64,000 bases of DNA from Bacteroidales bacterium (GTDB taxonomy: Bacteria; Bacteroidota; Bacteroidia; Bacteroidales; F082). The stretch's first letter is position 1; every line of letters starts with the position of its first letter. The notes beneath the pieces were generated by a model. It was not told the DNA's origin. It searched no databases and saw nothing but the letters and a program-made list of their open reading frames with translations. Where the stretch lies: NCBI GenBank assembly GCA_017538795.1, contig JAFYIE010000047.1, forward strand, positions 1-64,000, in the 5' to 3' direction. Made by a program: the position numbers and the translations under genes. This document shows positions 62,978 through 64,000 of the stretch, one piece after another.

Positions 62978-64000
62978 ATGTCAAAAGATTTATTGAAAAA
63001 AGAAGATTGGTTGGCGGTGTGGATCGGATTCATCGTCATCGCAATAGGCGCAGTGGCAGTGTTGACAGGCTGGTTCGACTTCTCGGCCTTAAAATTCGGC
63101 ACATGGCACTGGTGGGAAAATGTCGAGGAGAAGAAATCGCTTGCCTCACAGTTCGGCAAAGGCGCTTTCTGGATTAACTTGCTACGCACGTTCTTGGTGA
63201 CAGGAGTTTTGTTCGGCATCGGCATCAAGCTTCAGGGCGAGAAACTCAGCAAGTTCATCCCTGCCTACCTTGTATTATTCGTCATCTGCATCCTTGTCAG
63301 GATGATAAGCGCTGAATTTACACTTAAGATGTACCTCGAGTGGGCATTCTGGGCATTGCTCATCGGATTGTTGATTTCCAACACCGTTGGCACTCCTGAA
63401 TGGCTGAAACCTGCAATACGCACTGAGTTTTACATCAAGACCGGTTTGGTCATCATGGGATTCTCGGTGTTGTTCAGCAACATCTATAAATTTGCCGGCT
63501 ACGGACTCGGCATCGCTTGGATTGTGACACCTATCGTCATCATCTTCATGTGGTGGTTTGGCACCAAAGTGTTGAAAATCGGCAACAAGCCGTTGGTAAT
63601 CACTTTAGCTTCAGCCACTTCGGTGTGCGGAACGTCGGCCGCCATCGCAACAGGAGCAGCAGCTAAGGCAAAGAAAGAAGACCTCTCGTTGGCAATCTCC
63701 ATTTCTATCATCTTCACTATTTTGATGATGGTGTTTGAGCCTATGATCATCCGTTGGGCAGGCATGAACCAGATGATGGGCGGTGCGCTCATCGGTGGTA
63801 CTGTCGACTCGACTGGTGCTGTGGTTTTGGCAGGTAATGCCCTCGGACCTGAGGCTGAGCAGGTGGCATCGATGGTCAAGATGATCCAGAACATCCTCAT
63901 CGGATTCATCGCGTTCTTCGTGGCGGTATTCTTCGCTTTGAAGGTCGATAAGACTGGCGACAGCAAAGTCGGCGCAGGCGAGATCTGGAACCGTTTCCCG
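62978..64000 (+). CDS. YeiH/PSE-family putative sulfate exporter (3' end beyond window)
   Basis: The frame opens at ATG 62978 and is open to the last base (341 codons). The protein has about nine to ten membrane segments, and the conserved TSVCGTSAAIATGAAAKAKKED block, read as SVCGTSAAIA, is the YeiH signature (Cons_hypoth698, PF03601). GALIGGTVDSTGAVVLAGNAL later in the chain fits as well. Family members are thought to export sulfate or sulfonates, though direct evidence is thin. It follows the porin by 26 nt, which may couple the two in anion handling. Confidence 0.88.
   Translation, partial: MSKDLLKKEDWLAVWIGFIVIAIGAVAVLTGWFDFSALKFGTWHWWENVEEKKSLASQFGKGAFWINLLRTFLVTGVLFGIGIKLQGEKLSKFIPAYLVLFVICILVRMISAEFTLKMYLEWAFWALLIGLLISNTVGTPEWLKPAIRTEFYIKTGLVIMGFSVLFSNIYKFAGYGLGIAWIVTPIVIIFMWWFGTKVLKIGNKPLVITLASATSVCGTSAAIATGAAAKAKKEDLSLAISISIIFTILMMVFEPMIIRWAGMNQMMGGALIGGTVDSTGAVVLAGNALGPEAEQVASMVKMIQNILIGFIAFFVAVFFALKVDKTGDSKVGAGEIWNRFP

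Overview
The window looks like chromosomal DNA of a Bacteroidota bacterium, most likely order Bacteroidales. The basis is the recurrent promoter pattern TTTG ... TAnnTTTG in intergenic gaps, UpxY-type antitermination, a DUF4954 protein, a second EF-G-like factor, Wzi-like and OprO/P-like outer-membrane barrels, and a sulfatase-type phosphotransferase. Genus cannot be fixed from the sequence.

Layout. (1) 1-17.95 kb, all minus strand: a surface-polysaccharide operon that starts at an upxY-type antiterminator (17.9 kb) and runs through ugd, rfbA and a short UDP-sugar dehydrogenase-like gene to a GT4 glycosyltransferase and a Wzy/ligase-like membrane protein cut by the window edge. About 11 kb of accessory DNA sits inside it, bracketed by two copies of the short dehydrogenase-like gene (2.2 and 14.0 kb), with a third remnant of its 5' end at 7.1 kb. 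The insert holds a TIR + small membrane protein + DUF4062 + large membrane protein set, a PD-(D/E)XK/AAA gene, an ABC-type ATPase with a possible TOPRIM partner, a HATPase/STAS-like pair, lipocalin, rubrerythrin and a four-helix-bundle gene. (2) 18-32 kb: mostly housekeeping (tRNA-Gln, LtaS-like sulfatase, trkA, nitrilase, an outer-membrane barrel with a small exosortase, ClC channel, exonuclease III, a VanX-like peptidase, mnmA, an EF-G paralogue, adenosine kinase, tRNA-Asn). (3) 32.3-38.9 kb, minus strand: a glycan or glycolipid assembly operon (acyltransferase, O-antigen ligase, Wzi-like barrel, GT2, GNAT-like protein, initiating sugar transferase). (4) 39-42.2 kb: FMN-binding protein, rsmI, tdk, tsaB. 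(5) 42.5-53.9 kb, plus strand: a nucleotide-sugar cluster (rfbC-rfbD-rfbB, DUF4954, nagB, wlbB, wlbA, galE, manC, capD/flaA1-like), ending at tRNA-Thr. With rfbA at 15 kb the dTDP-L-rhamnose pathway is complete. (6) 54-64 kb: ROK kinase, ileS, a DksA-like protein, lspA, atpD-atpC, a porin, and a YeiH-family transporter cut by the window end.

The most unusual property is invasion of genes by short repetitive or palindromic phrases. Several families (CATTCCGA/GAGGAATC-like, TTTCGA/GGAGAAAT-like, AACGAAAAC hexamers, TTGATAATTG, CTTCAAACTC, GCCATTAG, CTAACTA) lie in intergenic gaps, supply stop codons or C-terminal residues, and in at least four genes (ugd, sulfatase, rfbD, a four-helix-bundle gene) are translated in frame. 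Two four-helix-bundle (S23/23S-IVS-like) genes are each enclosed by such repeats, in an arrangement like an rRNA intervening sequence. The best candidate for an undescribed system is the TIR/membrane/DUF4062/membrane cassette at 3.0-7.1 kb.
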